Made by a program: the position numbers and the translations under genes
NCBI GenBank assembly: GCA_964573715.1
Contig: CAZNKR010000004.1
Span: 1 to 64,000 of the forward strand
Reading direction: 5' to 3'
Source: SVEL01 sp964573715
GTDB lineage: Bacteria > Bacillota > Clostridia > Lachnospirales > Lachnospiraceae
DNA length: 64,000 nucleotides
Notes under the pieces: generated by a model
Database searches by the model: none
Told to the model about the DNA's origin: nothing
Seen by the model: only the letters and a program-made list of their open reading frames with translations
Shown here: positions 8,714-17,013 of the stretch, piece by piece
How positions within the stretch are numbered: the first letter of the stretch is position 1
How the letters are laid out: every line of letters begins with the position of its first letter

Positions 8714-8959
8714 ATGGCAGTAAAGTTAAGATTAAGAAGAATGGGACAGAAGAAAGCACCTTATTATAGAATTATCGTTGCAGATTCTAGATCTCCAAGA
8801 GATGGTAAATTCATCGCAGAAATCGGAACATATGATCCAACAGTAGAACCAAGCTCAGTTACAGTAAATGAAGAATTAGCTAAGAAATGGTTAGCAAATG
8901 GTGCACAGCCAACAGAAGTAGTTGCAAAATTATTAAAGCAGGCTGGTATCGAAAAATAA
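8714..8959 (+). CDS. rpsP: 30S ribosomal protein S16
   Basis: The 81-residue protein begins MAVKLRLRRMGQKKAPYYRI and contains VADSRSPRDGKFI, both signatures of bacterial S16, a small-subunit assembly protein. TAGGAGGC precedes the ATG. The gene sits between ffh and khpA in the order typical of Firmicutes. Length and sequence are ordinary. Confidence 0.97.
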   Translation: MAVKLRLRRMGQKKAPYYRIIVADSRSPRDGKFIAEIGTYDPTVEPSSVTVNEELAKKWLANGAQPTEVVAKLLKQAGIEK

Positions 8960-9010
8960 TTCTGGGCAAATTAATATAGGTGTATGTTAAACATACTTAG
9001 AGGTGCATTT

Positions 9011-9241
9011 ATGAAAGAATTAGTTGAAGTAATTGCAAAGGCACTAGTTGATTTACCTGAAGAAGTAGTTGTTACTGAAAGAGAAGATGAGAAGGCTATC
9101 GTTGTTGAACTAAGAGTTGCACCAGATGATATGGGCAAGGTAATTGGTAAACAGGGTCGTATTGCAAAGTCTATTCGTTCAGTAGTTAAGGCTGCTGCTT
9201 CTAAAGAAGATAAGAAAGTTATTGTAGATATTTTACAGTAA
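9011..9241 (+). CDS. khpA: KH-domain RNA-binding protein KhpA
   Basis: A 76-residue single KH domain with the loop GKVIGKQGRIAKSIRS (GxxG-type motif), the normal size for KhpA/YlqC, which binds RNA together with KhpB and influences cell size and division in Firmicutes. The ATG at 9011 (MKELVEV) is chosen over an upstream in-frame ATG at 8984 because it gives the family length and has AGAGGTG just upstream. It is followed by a strong terminator that ends the ylxM-khpA unit. Confidence 0.92.
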   Translation: MKELVEVIAKALVDLPEEVVVTEREDEKAIVVELRVAPDDMGKVIGKQGRIAKSIRSVVKAAASKEDKKVIVDILQ

Positions 9242-9275
9242 TCACTAGGACTTAATGTATGTGAGTAATCACATA

Positions 9276-9305
9276 AAAAAGGACGATTTATTCGTCCTTT
9301 TTTAT
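9276..9305 (+). terminator. Rho-independent terminator after khpA
   Basis: The arms AAAAAGGACGA (9276-9286) and TCGTCCTTTTT (9292-9302) enclose a 5-base loop and run into a T tract. The symmetrical A/T flanks would also serve the opposite strand. It separates ylxM-ffh-rpsP-khpA from rimM-trmD. Confidence 0.9.
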
Positions 9306-9343
9306 TTATTTAAAAGCCTATTGTGGATTTGAAACTAGGCTTA

Positions 9344-9352
9344 TGATATAAT
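9344..9352 (+). promoter_or_regulatory. Extended -10 promoter for rimM-trmD
   Basis: TGATATAAT is an extended -10 element (TGnTATAAT) located about 34 bases before the rimM start and downstream of the khpA terminator. No convincing -35 box is present at the normal distance (TTGTGG at 9321-9326 is 3 bases too far), as is common with extended -10 promoters. Confidence 0.6.
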
Positions 9353-9385
9353 TATTTGTAATTATCAAACAAATTAGGAGGTTTT

Positions 9386-9895
9386 ATGGACGATTTTTTT
9401 AGAGTTGGAGTTATTTCCAATACTCATGGTATAAAGGGAGAAGTTAAGGTATTTCCTACAACCGATGATCCAACACGTTTTAAAACATTAAAACAAGTTT
9501 TTGTAGATACAGGACGAGAACAAATTCAGCTTACTATTACAGGCTGCAAATTTTTCAAAAATCTTGTTATTTTAAAGTTTAAGGATATAGATAATATTAA
9601 TGATGTTGAAAAATATAAAGGTAAAGATTTATTAGTTACTAGAGAAAACGCGATTCCTCTTTATGAGGGGGAATATTATATTGCGGATCTTATTGATTTA
9701 GAGGTTCATGATGAAGCCGACAATAAGATAGGCGTATTATATGATGTAATGCAAACAGGAGCAAATGACGTTTATGTTATTCATCTTGATGACGGACGTG
9801 AAGTATTATTGCCTGTTATTGATGAATGTGTTTTAGACGTAAACATTTCAGATGGATTTGTAAAAGTACATATTATGGAAGGACTTTTGGACTAA
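9386..9895 (+). CDS. rimM: Ribosome maturation factor RimM
   Basis: The 169-residue protein has the N-terminal RimM beta-barrel (VGVISNTHGIKGEVKV) and the C-terminal PRC-barrel-like domain (YIADLIDLEV to ending in HIMEGLLD). It binds S19 and supports 30S head assembly. TAGGAGG lies 4-5 bases before the ATG. Its TAA stop overlaps the trmD start by one base (TAATG), so the two are translationally coupled, as is usual for this pair. Confidence 0.95.
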   Translation: MDDFFRVGVISNTHGIKGEVKVFPTTDDPTRFKTLKQVFVDTGREQIQLTITGCKFFKNLVILKFKDIDNINDVEKYKGKDLLVTRENAIPLYEGEYYIADLIDLEVHDEADNKIGVLYDVMQTGANDVYVIHLDDGREVLLPVIDECVLDVNISDGFVKVHIMEGLLD

Positions 9896-10575
9896 TGAAT
9901 TTTCATGTAATGACACTGTTTCCAGATATGGTTAAAAATGGATTAAATACAAGTATAATTGGAAGAGCTGTGGATAAGGGACTTCTTAGCATTGATTGTG
10001 TTGATATTAGAAATTATACTTTAGATAAGCATAATCATGTTGATGATTATCCTTATGGAGGCGGCGCTGGCATGGTAATGCAGGCACAGCCTATATATGA
10101 CTGCTATTTGGACATTATTAATTCAAACAATATTAAAAATCCTAAAGTTGTGTTTATGACACCTACAGGTAAAACCTTTAATCAACAAATGAGCAGAGAA
10201 TTTGCCATGTGTGAGGATATTATTTTCCTTTGTGGACATTACGAAGGTATTGATGAACGAGTTATTGAAATGATCGTTACAGATAATGTTTCGATTGGGG
10301 ACTATGTTCTTACAGGTGGTGAACTTCCGGCTATGGTTATGATTGATTCCATATCTAGAAATATTAAAGGAGTTCTAAATAATGATATGTCAGCCGAAAC
10401 AGAAAGCTTTTCAACCAATCTTTTAGAGTACCCACAATATACTAGACCAGAGGAGTTTATGGGGAAACGTGTTCCGGAGGTATTGCTTAGTGGACATCAC
10501 AAAAATATTGAAAAATGGAGATATGAGCAGTCTGTTGAAAGAACCAAAAAATGGAGACCGGACTTGCTTAAATAA
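9895..10575 (+). CDS. trmD: tRNA (guanine-N1)-methyltransferase TrmD
   Basis: SPOUT-class methyltransferase making m1G37 in tRNAs, which prevents frameshifting. Visible motifs: MNFHVMTLFPDM start, DYPYGGGAGMVMQ, LCGHYEGIDERV and the knot segment SIGDYVLTGGELPA, and the C-terminal SGHHKNIEKWR. The 226-residue length is at the short end of the family. The start at 9895 overlaps the rimM stop; a longer in-frame reading from 9826 would lie within rimM and lacks a ribosome binding site. In relatives rplS normally follows directly; here an ABC cassette intervenes. Confidence 0.96.
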   Translation: MNFHVMTLFPDMVKNGLNTSIIGRAVDKGLLSIDCVDIRNYTLDKHNHVDDYPYGGGAGMVMQAQPIYDCYLDIINSNNIKNPKVVFMTPTGKTFNQQMSREFAMCEDIIFLCGHYEGIDERVIEMIVTDNVSIGDYVLTGGELPAMVMIDSISRNIKGVLNNDMSAETESFSTNLLEYPQYTRPEEFMGKRVPEVLLSGHHKNIEKWRYEQSVERTKKWRPDLLK

Positions 10576-10591
10576 GTAAAATTTTAAACTA

Positions 10592-10619
10592 TTGACATAA
10601 TATGACAAGTATATATAAT
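10592..10619 (+). promoter_or_regulatory. Promoter of the second lipoprotein/ABC cassette
   Basis: TTGACA (10592-10597) and TATAAT (10614-10619) match the sigma-A consensus fully with a 16-base spacer. It follows trmD closely, leaving a leader of about 120 bases before the lipoprotein start at 10750. The leader is AT-rich and contains TTTGCACGTG at 10718-10727, whose reverse complement recurs at 11140-11149 just before the second gene of the cassette. Confidence 0.75.
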
Positions 10620-10749
10620 TTACTATAGTGGATAAATAGTTAATAAGAAAATATTTTAATTTTTTATAATTCATAATTATCTTTATTAATTTTATCCAAT
10701 TTTAAAAGTAAATTAAATTTGCACGTGGTTTTGTTAAGATGGAGGAAAA

Positions 10750-11115
10750 ATGAAAAAAAAGATTTTATTAATTTGTGTTTTAGTAGTATTGCTGTCTTTA
10801 ACAGCATGCGGAGGAAAAAGTTCTACTAGTAAAAAAAGAACAATTGAGGTTAATGAAGCAAAGCAAACAATCTCTTTTTTTTGTGTAACATATTATGATT
10901 TTTTAACTAATACAAAATTATATAATACTATAGGAAAAAATTGTATTGTTTCGAATTCAACAAATAATACAGCTGTAGTATTTATTGATTCAAAAGGGGT
11001 AACAAGGTGTGCCAAAACAAATACAGCATTATCAAATAAACCCAAAACAGTTTTATTATATACCAATTCTAAAATGACAGAAGCAGATATGTACAACTGT
11101 AATTACGATAATTAA
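10750..11115 (+). CDS. Small lipoprotein, 121 aa, unknown function
   Basis: A classic lipoprotein leader (four Lys, hydrophobic core, lipobox LTAC with Cys20) is followed by GGKSS and a mature domain of about 100 residues containing three further Cys and many Thr/Asn. A GGAGG ribosome binding site lies 5-6 bases before the ATG. The family was not recognised. It opens a cassette of lipoprotein, membrane-anchored protein, ABC ATPase and two FtsX-type permeases, so an accessory role in that transporter is inferred only from position. An inverted pair of 10-base sequences flanks the gene. Confidence 0.6.
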   Translation: MKKKILLICVLVVLLSLTACGGKSSTSKKRTIEVNEAKQTISFFCVTYYDFLTNTKLYNTIGKNCIVSNSTNNTAVVFIDSKGVTRCAKTNTALSNKPKTVLLYTNSKMTEADMYNCNYDN

Positions 11116-11167
11116 AATAAAAATTTAGTATACAAAATTCACGTGCAAAAAGAAAGGATAACAAAAT

Positions 11168-11659
11168 ATGAAAAAAAGAATTATTTTAGTTGGAATTATT
11201 GGAGTTTTATTAATTGCAGTTATGGTTTTTAGCTTGAAGCTTTCACAGGCCTTTAGTGCGGAAATTCCAGACGGTATATACAAAATTTCAAATGAACAAG
11301 AATATAAGGATGCATACATTGAAGTCAAAAATGATAGCATAAGATTTTATAACATTGATTTAAATGCCATATATAGAGAGGGTCAGTTGGATAATATATA
11401 TAATTATATTGAAAATGGAATGGATTTAAACGTGTCAGATGAAGAATTAACCAAGTTATCTGATTTAAATAAAATGTATGTTGAAAATGCATATGAAATA
11501 GATTATGAACAAAGTGAAGAAAATAAAGTAGGAACCTTTAAATATACTTATTTTTGTTTGAGTGATCTAAATATATTCGGATTTGTATTAGAATATGATT
11601 CATGGAATAGAACAATTAAGATTAATAGTCCAATCAGGGAAATTGTGTTTGAAAAATAG
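11168..11659 (+). CDS. Membrane-anchored exported protein, 163 aa, unknown function
   Basis: Residues 5-26 form a single hydrophobic segment after MKKR, which could be an uncleaved anchor or a signal peptide with a possible site after FSA. The exterior part (about 135 residues) is acidic and mixed alpha/beta, with no recognised motif. It is preceded by GAAAGGA about 10 bases before the ATG and followed by the ABC ATPase gene after 53 bases. Family not recognised; it may be an accessory or immunity-like component of the transporter. Confidence 0.55.
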   Translation: MKKRIILVGIIGVLLIAVMVFSLKLSQAFSAEIPDGIYKISNEQEYKDAYIEVKNDSIRFYNIDLNAIYREGQLDNIYNYIENGMDLNVSDEELTKLSDLNKMYVENAYEIDYEQSEENKVGTFKYTYFCLSDLNIFGFVLEYDSWNRTIKINSPIREIVFEK

Positions 11660-11712
11660 ATATATATGGATGTATATATGGTTTGTAATTTATTTAATTA
11701 ATTGGAGAAAAT

Positions 11713-12387
11713 ATGATTAAAGTAGTTGAATTAACAAAAAAATTTAAAGATGAAAATGGTGAAATTATACCTGTAAACAATGTAAACCTAATAATTAAAG
11801 AAGGAACATTTGTTAGTATAATTGGTAGATCGGGTAGTGGAAAATCAACGTTGTTAAAAATGCTTGGAGGTTTACTTAAACCTTCTGATGGTGAGGTTTT
11901 GATTAATAATGTATCTCTATATAAAATGAATGATAAAGAACTAGCTAGATATCGAAGTCATAAGGTTGGATTTGTTTTTCAAGATTTTTTTCTTGAGGAT
12001 AATTTTACAGTTTATCAAAATATTGAAATTGTTCTTATGTTATTAAAATCTCCAGTAATAGAAAGAAAACAAAAAATCAAAGAGGTTTTAAAAACAGTTG
12101 ATCTTTTGGAAAAGGAAAATGTTCTTGTAAAAGTTTTGTCAGGTGGAGAAAAGCAAAGAGTATGTATAGCTAGAGCTATTATTAGTGAGCCTGAAATAAT
12201 ATATGCTGATGAACCTTGTGGTAATTTGGATTTTGAAAATGGTCAGATTATTATGAAGCTTTTAAGGGAACAAGTAAATAATGGTAAGCATGTTATTTTA
12301 GTTACACATAATTTAGAAGATGCCAATTTGACAGATGAAATATTTACACTAAAGGATGGCAGGGTAATTAATCATGAAAAAAAGTGA
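11713..12387 (+). CDS. ABC transporter ATP-binding protein, LolD/MacB type
   Basis: The 224-residue ATPase has Walker A GRSGSGKSTLLK, the Q-loop VGFVFQDFFLED, signature LSGGEKQRVCIARA, Walker B IIYADEPCGNLD and the switch His in LVTHN. Length and motifs are those of the LolD/MacB/FtsE family, which powers mechanotransmission-type FtsX permeases rather than a conventional pore. It overlaps the next gene by 14 bases and is coupled to it. The Walker B segment has Cys where Thr is common, a minor change. Confidence 0.92.
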   Translation: MIKVVELTKKFKDENGEIIPVNNVNLIIKEGTFVSIIGRSGSGKSTLLKMLGGLLKPSDGEVLINNVSLYKMNDKELARYRSHKVGFVFQDFFLEDNFTVYQNIEIVLMLLKSPVIERKQKIKEVLKTVDLLEKENVLVKVLSGGEKQRVCIARAIISEPEIIYADEPCGNLDFENGQIIMKLLREQVNNGKHVILVTHNLEDANLTDEIFTLKDGRVINHEKK

Positions 12388-13141
12388 TATATTAAAACTT
12401 GTATACCAAGAATTTAAATTTGATAAACAAGAATGTATTTCATCAACTCTGCTACATACATTGATTTTTACAAGTGCCATTTTTTTGTTTACCATTTCAT
12501 TTTTTATAGAGGGTATTGCAGATGAATATATGAAACCTGTTTTTACTGATGGTTATATGTTTACATTTAATAATTTTTCAGGTAAAGATATTGAAGAACT
12601 TGAAGAAATGGGCTTTTATGATATTTACGTTGATGAAGAAGGTGGGGTTGGTACTATTAACTCTATTGAAAACATATGGAACTATAAAATTAAAGCAGCT
12701 ATTGATGGAAAAGATATATGGAGTAATGATGTGGATGATGTTCTAACTGTAATATTGTTTATTAGACTTATATTATCTTTTTTAGGGATTTGTCTAATAA
12801 TTGTAATGATAAACAATATGGCGAATTCGTTTTCTATGAAAATAATTAATAGGAAAAAATATATTACTATGTTATTTCAATTAGGCGTTAAGTCTAGTAC
12901 TTGCTGCTATTTGTACAATATATATTTTGGATTGCGAAATATTATAGGTTGTTGTTTTGCCATTATACTAAATTTTATATGCATAGAATTATTAAATATA
13001 TATATGAAAAACAATATGTACATATACTCAAAATTTCCACACTTTTCATATGTTTGTGTGGGTATATTTTCTTTGTGTTTAGTGATTCAAACTATACTCT
13101 TTCTAAAAAAATGGAAGGAGAAAATCTATGTTATTAAGTGA
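12374..13141 (+). CDS. FtsX-type ABC permease subunit, short (255 aa)
   Basis: The topology is one membrane segment near residues 27-50, an exterior domain of only about 85 residues, then three segments near 125-150, 178-205 and 225-247, which is the four-helix MacB/FtsX plan. The exterior domain is much shorter than in the partner permease downstream. The start lies inside the ATPase gene and the end overlaps the next permease by 14 bases, so all three are translationally coupled. Probably one half of a heterodimeric permease. Confidence 0.75.
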   Translation: MKKSDILKLVYQEFKFDKQECISSTLLHTLIFTSAIFLFTISFFIEGIADEYMKPVFTDGYMFTFNNFSGKDIEELEEMGFYDIYVDEEGGVGTINSIENIWNYKIKAAIDGKDIWSNDVDDVLTVILFIRLILSFLGICLIIVMINNMANSFSMKIINRKKYITMLFQLGVKSSTCCYLYNIYFGLRNIIGCCFAIILNFICIELLNIYMKNNMYIYSKFPHFSYVCVGIFSLCLVIQTILFLKKWKEKIYVIK

Positions 13142-14468
13142 TATGTTAGTGCTTGCTTTTAGAAATTTAAAAGCTGGAAAAAAATCAGTTAGTAAAATTG
13201 TCTTTGGACTAAGCTTTGCTATTATGATAACAGTTTGTATAATATCAGTAAAAACATCTTTTCAAAATTATGTGGATGAATTTAATGAAAAACACCTTTC
13301 GAGCTGTTTTTATTTTACAAACTATAGTCAAGAAGAAATAAGCAATATAAACTTGGATTTGCTATATAAAAAAGGGATTGACTTTAAGCAAAAAAGTAAC
13401 GCTTCAGAAGTTTTGACATTTTGTGAGTTATTTATAAAAAATCAGAATATAAAACAAGATGCATCATCCTTTAGATTGTACATTGATAATGAAGAATATA
13501 AAATGTCAAATTATTCTGTATCTATACTAGAAAAGTATGAAAGTATAGTATTGCCTCAATCCACAATATTTATGGGATTGTATAAAGAAAACCTTAACAT
13601 CTTTAGAAAAGAACAAAGCAGTAGTGCTATTATATGTGGTAGTTATCCCAAAAACCAGGGCGAAATATTAGTTGATAATTATTTTATTGAACGGTTTCAT
13701 ATTGATAATGCTAAAGAATTAATTGGTAAAAAAATAAGTATAGCTTTTGAAACGCAAGATGAAATGTTTTTCTGTTTTAAAGATTATGTTTTGACAGGCA
13801 TATTTGATTCGGATTTGCTAGACTATAGAGAAAATGTTGATGTAATTAGTCCTAGATATACACATATTTACGCCAATATTAAAAATGAAGATATGAATAA
13901 GTTTAATATTGATGGTAATATTCGTTGTTATTTTGATAATTATCTTGATTATTTTAATAGTTATGGTGATAATTCAAACCTTTTAAAATTAAATGTATCC
14001 GAATTAAACGAAGTAAAAGAAAATGAAGTACAACTATCAGCTTCAGGACTTTATTTTTGCTTATTGTATTGGATGATGACCAAAATAGGTATTTTGCTTA
14101 TGATTATATTTTTTGTAATAATACTAATAATAATCATGTCGATCATGTATACAATAAGATTTTACAAAGACAGAAATAGTAAATATTTTTCCATGTTGTT
14201 TTCTATCGGAATGGAAAAGAAGGACAGAAGAAAAATCTTTATTTTTGAATTTACTTTTATGGTTATCTTAGCATCAATATTTGGTACATATTGTGCAGTT
14301 ATTCTTTTAAATTTATTAAATGCTGCAACTACATTAGCTTTGGATTTTTCGATAATCTATAATGTTGGTTCGATTTTTATTTCGAATATTATGATTTGGA
14401 TTGCTTTTACGATATGTAATTGTTTTGTTATAGAAAAATCCAGAAAAAATAAAGAGAAAATAATCTAA
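13128..14468 (+). CDS. FtsX-type ABC permease, 446 aa
   Basis: The protein has one N-terminal membrane segment (about 20-42), an exterior domain of about 270 residues and three C-terminal segments with RFYKDRNSKYFSMLFSIGME between them, the cytoplasmic coupling region typical of FtsX/MacB permeases. AAGGAG lies 8 bases before the ATG. It pairs with the short permease upstream. MacB-like systems export peptides, move lipoproteins or confer resistance to peptide antibiotics; which applies here cannot be read from sequence. No terminator was seen before rplS. Confidence 0.8.
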   Translation: MLLSDMLVLAFRNLKAGKKSVSKIVFGLSFAIMITVCIISVKTSFQNYVDEFNEKHLSSCFYFTNYSQEEISNINLDLLYKKGIDFKQKSNASEVLTFCELFIKNQNIKQDASSFRLYIDNEEYKMSNYSVSILEKYESIVLPQSTIFMGLYKENLNIFRKEQSSSAIICGSYPKNQGEILVDNYFIERFHIDNAKELIGKKISIAFETQDEMFFCFKDYVLTGIFDSDLLDYRENVDVISPRYTHIYANIKNEDMNKFNIDGNIRCYFDNYLDYFNSYGDNSNLLKLNVSELNEVKENEVQLSASGLYFCLLYWMMTKIGILLMIIFFVIILIIIMSIMYTIRFYKDRNSKYFSMLFSIGMEKKDRRKIFIFEFTFMVILASIFGTYCAVILLNLLNAATTLALDFSIIYNVGSIFISNIMIWIAFTICNCFVIEKSRKNKEKII

Positions 14469-14475
14469 AAAAGCC

Positions 14476-14504
14476 TTGTTTTATTGAATTCTTTATGTTA
14501 AAAT
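14476..14504 (+). promoter_or_regulatory. Promoter of rplS
   Basis: TTGTTT (14476-14481) and TAAAAT (14499-14504) are separated by 17 bases, and TGT directly before the -10 makes it an extended -10 element. It lies just after the permease stop codon and about 98 bases before rplS, giving rplS its own transcript independent of the inserted cassette. Confidence 0.65.
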
Positions 14505-14511
14505 GTTGAGG

Positions 14512-14585
14512 TTGTAATAAATTAGATGTTCCTCTGATATAGAAGGCGACCTTCTGCAAGACATATTTAAGAACATCCAGTATAT
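14512..14585 (+). promoter_or_regulatory. Structured leader of rplS, probable L19 leader
   Basis: GATGTTC (14525-14531) pairs with GAACATC (14571-14577) and encloses the hairpin AGAAGG-CGA-CCTTCT (14541-14555). A leader with a closing stem and inner hairpin upstream of rplS is the arrangement of the L19 leader known from low-GC Gram-positives, thought to bind L19 and repress its own mRNA. The pairing is seen; membership of the family is inferred. Confidence 0.55.
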
Positions 14586-14601
14586 TTAGGAGGTTCATGC
14601 G

Positions 14602-14949
14602 ATGAACGAAATTATTAAAAACATTGAAGCTGCTCAGTTAAAAGAGAGCGTTGCAGACTTTAACGTTGGCGATACAGTTAAGGTATATGCTAAGATTAAA
14701 GAAGGTAACCGTGAAAGAGTTCAGGTATTCGAAGGTATCGTACTTAAAAGACAGGGCGGAAGCTCAAGAGAAACTTTCACAGTTAGAAAGAATTCTAATG
14801 GTATCGGAGTTGAAAAGACTTGGCCATTACATTCACCAACAATTGAAAAGATTGAAGTTGTTAGAGCTGGTAAAGTTAGAAGAGCTAAGCTTAACTACTT
14901 AAGAGATAGAGTTGGTAAGGCAGCTAAGGTTAAAGAATTAGTTAAATAG
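14602..14949 (+). CDS. rplS: 50S ribosomal protein L19
   Basis: The 115-residue protein contains FNVGDTVKVYAKIKEGNRER, the RQGGSSRETFTVRK motif and the end RAGKVRRAKLNYLRDRVGKA, all characteristic of L19 at the subunit interface. TAGGAGG precedes the ATG. It has its own promoter, leader and terminator, and is separated from its usual neighbour trmD by about 4 kb. Confidence 0.97.
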   Translation: MNEIIKNIEAAQLKESVADFNVGDTVKVYAKIKEGNRERVQVFEGIVLKRQGGSSRETFTVRKNSNGIGVEKTWPLHSPTIEKIEVVRAGKVRRAKLNYLRDRVGKAAKVKELVK

Positions 14950-14962
14950 TTTTCAACAAACC

Positions 14963-14995
14963 GGGACAAGTACTTATTGTATTTGTCCCATTTTG
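14963..14995 (+). terminator. Terminator after rplS
   Basis: GGGACAA (14963-14969) and TTGTCCC (14983-14989) form a stem followed by ATTTTG. The loop is 13 bases and the T tract short, so termination may be partial, allowing some transcription into lepB. Confidence 0.65.
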
Positions 14996-15029
14996 TGTAA
15001 TAAGCACTTATATTTAAGGAAGGGCATTT

Positions 15030-15575
15030 ATGGGATATTTCAATCCAATACCAAATAAAAATTTATTTGTTGATACAATACTTAAAACAATAATTGATAT
15101 TTTAGTTGTGGTTTTACTTGCGATTTTTGTGATATATTTTTATTGTGATAAAGCAACAATAGTTGGAAATTCAATGTCAAAAGAACTTAGTAACGGAGAA
15201 GTTGTACTTATTAATAAACTTTCATATAGAGTTGGTACACCAGATCGATTTGACGTTATAGCATACAAGAATGATTCAGGTATTATTGTTAAAAGAATTA
15301 TTGGTTTACCTGGTGAAAAAATACAAATAATAGATAGCAAAATATATGTGGATGGAGAAGTAATAGAAGATATTTTTTTTGAAGGCACATTTGAAAGTGG
15401 CTATGTAAATGATGAAATGGAAATTGGTCCAGACGAATATTTCGTTATGGGTGATAATAGAAACGTAAGTGAAGATTCCAGATTTTCATATGTTGGAAAT
15501 GTAAAATATGCCGATATATTAGGTAAAGCATGGTTTATTGTGGCTCCATTTAATAGAATGGGCTTTGTAGAATAG
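15030..15575 (+). CDS. lepB: Signal peptidase I (first of two)
   Basis: Cleaves signal peptides from exported proteins at the outer membrane face. One membrane segment at about residues 18-40 precedes the catalytic Ser in VGNSMSKEL and the catalytic Lys in VKRIIGLPGE; the family box MGDNRNVSEDSR follows. At 181 residues it matches small Gram-positive enzymes. It lies 8 bases upstream of rbgA. A second, divergent copy lies on the other side of rbgA, so the two may have different substrates. Confidence 0.93.
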   Translation: MGYFNPIPNKNLFVDTILKTIIDILVVVLLAIFVIYFYCDKATIVGNSMSKELSNGEVVLINKLSYRVGTPDRFDVIAYKNDSGIIVKRIIGLPGEKIQIIDSKIYVDGEVIEDIFFEGTFESGYVNDEMEIGPDEYFVMGDNRNVSEDSRFSYVGNVKYADILGKAWFIVAPFNRMGFVE

Positions 15576-15583
15576 GAGATTTT

Positions 15584-16426
15584 ATGAACATTCAATGGTA
15601 TCCTGGTCATATGACCAAGGCCAAAAGACAGATGCAAGAAGATATTAAGCTTATTGATTTAGTTATAGAGTTGGTGGATGCAAGACTACCACATAGTAGT
15701 CGTAATCCTGATATAGACAAACTTGGCATAAATAAGTCCAGACTTATTTTGCTCAATAAATCAGATTTAGCAAATACAGCATTAAATAAAAAATGGGCCG
15801 ATTACTTTAAAGAAAAGGGATTTTTTGTTTTAGAGATTAATTCAAAATCAGGCGCTGGAATAAAAAGTATTAATACAGTTGTCTTAGAGGCTTGCAAGGA
15901 AAAAATTGAAAGAGATAGAAAAAGAGGTATTTTAAACAGACCTGTTAGAGCTATGGTTGTAGGAATACCTAACGTTGGAAAATCAACATTTATTAACTCT
16001 TATGCAGGTAAGGCTTGTACAAAGACTGGAAATAAACCAGGTGTTACAAAGGGAAAACAATGGATTAAGATGAATAAAAATCTTGAACTTTTAGATACTC
16101 CAGGTATACTTTGGCCTAAGTTTGAGGATGAAAAAGTTGGAATAAATCTTGCATTAGTTGGTTCAATTAACGACGAGATTTTGAATATTTCAGAATTAGC
16201 TATATATCTTATTAAATTTATGAAAAAAAATTATTCAGATTTATTTAAAACTAGATATGATGTAGACATGGATAAAGAACCTATAGATATTCTTAATTCT
16301 ATTGCTAAATTACGTGGATGTAAATTAAAAGGAGATATATTGGATTTAGAAAAAGCATCAAATATTCTTCTTGATGATTTTAGAAGTGGAAAAATTGGTC
16401 GAATTACATTAGAGTATCCAAATTAG
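15584..16426 (+). CDS. rbgA: Ribosome biogenesis GTPase RbgA (YlqF)
   Basis: A circularly permuted GTPase for late 50S assembly: it starts MNIQWYPGHMTKAKRQM, the G4 motif NKSD (about 57-60) comes before G1 GIPNVGKSTF and G3 DTPG. The C-terminal helical domain is present and the 280-residue length is normal. TAGGAG lies before the ATG. The lepB-rbgA-rnhB order is conserved in Firmicutes; here a second lepB sits between rbgA and rnhB. Confidence 0.96.
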   Translation: MNIQWYPGHMTKAKRQMQEDIKLIDLVIELVDARLPHSSRNPDIDKLGINKSRLILLNKSDLANTALNKKWADYFKEKGFFVLEINSKSGAGIKSINTVVLEACKEKIERDRKRGILNRPVRAMVVGIPNVGKSTFINSYAGKACTKTGNKPGVTKGKQWIKMNKNLELLDTPGILWPKFEDEKVGINLALVGSINDEILNISELAIYLIKFMKKNYSDLFKTRYDVDMDKEPIDILNSIAKLRGCKLKGDILDLEKASNILLDDFRSGKIGRITLEYPN

Positions 16427-16442
16427 TACTTTAGAGGTGCAT

Positions 16443-17003
16443 ATGAAAAAGCTTGTTTTAATAATTAAAAATCATATTGGCTTAGTTAAAGTTATAGGGT
16501 TTTTATGTGGAATTGCTATATTTGTAACATTATTTATTAAATGCATTTTATCACCAATTGTAGTTGTTGGTGATTCAATGTATCCGGCTTTAGAAGCAAA
16601 GGATATTATTGTTGTAAATACCATCGGAAATAATTTTAGGGATATTAACCGCTTTGATATAGTGGTTTTTCCTTACAAATATGACAATTCAGTTACATAT
16701 ATAAAAAGAGTTATTGGTATGCCTGGTGATACAATTAAAATAGTGGATGATGTTATCTATATTGATGATAAGCCACTTGAGGAGTTTTATGGATATTATG
16801 ATAATTCAATAGAATCGAAATATACCAATATGAGTGAGATAACATTGTCTGTTGATGAGTATTTTGTTATGGGTGATAATAGAAACATTTCTATAGATAG
16901 TCGTAGTGAAGATGTTGGTATTGTTAATAGAGATGATATTTTAGGTGTTGCTATTTTTAGAGTATGGCCATTTAATAGCATAGGTTCACTTAAATATCAG
17001 TAA
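16443..17003 (+). CDS. lepB: Signal peptidase I (second copy)
   Basis: The catalytic Ser is in VGDSMYPALE, the Lys in IKRVIGMPGD, and the box MGDNRNISIDSRSED is intact. One membrane segment occupies about residues 14-36 of 186. The ATG at 16443 follows AGAGG (16433-16437) by 5 bases; an in-frame GTG at 16437 lies within that site. It is only moderately similar to the first copy, which suggests an old duplication or separate specificity. It is followed after 10 bases by rnhB. Confidence 0.93.
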   Translation: MKKLVLIIKNHIGLVKVIGFLCGIAIFVTLFIKCILSPIVVVGDSMYPALEAKDIIVVNTIGNNFRDINRFDIVVFPYKYDNSVTYIKRVIGMPGDTIKIVDDVIYIDDKPLEEFYGYYDNSIESKYTNMSEITLSVDEYFVMGDNRNISIDSRSEDVGIVNRDDILGVAIFRVWPFNSIGSLKYQ

Positions 17004-17013
17004 GGAGGTTTAA

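Noticed and set aside
9826..9894. Longer TrmD starting inside rimM
   Set aside because: The added residues lie in the rimM coding region in another frame, have no ribosome binding site and do not resemble TrmD; the TAATG overlap start is standard.
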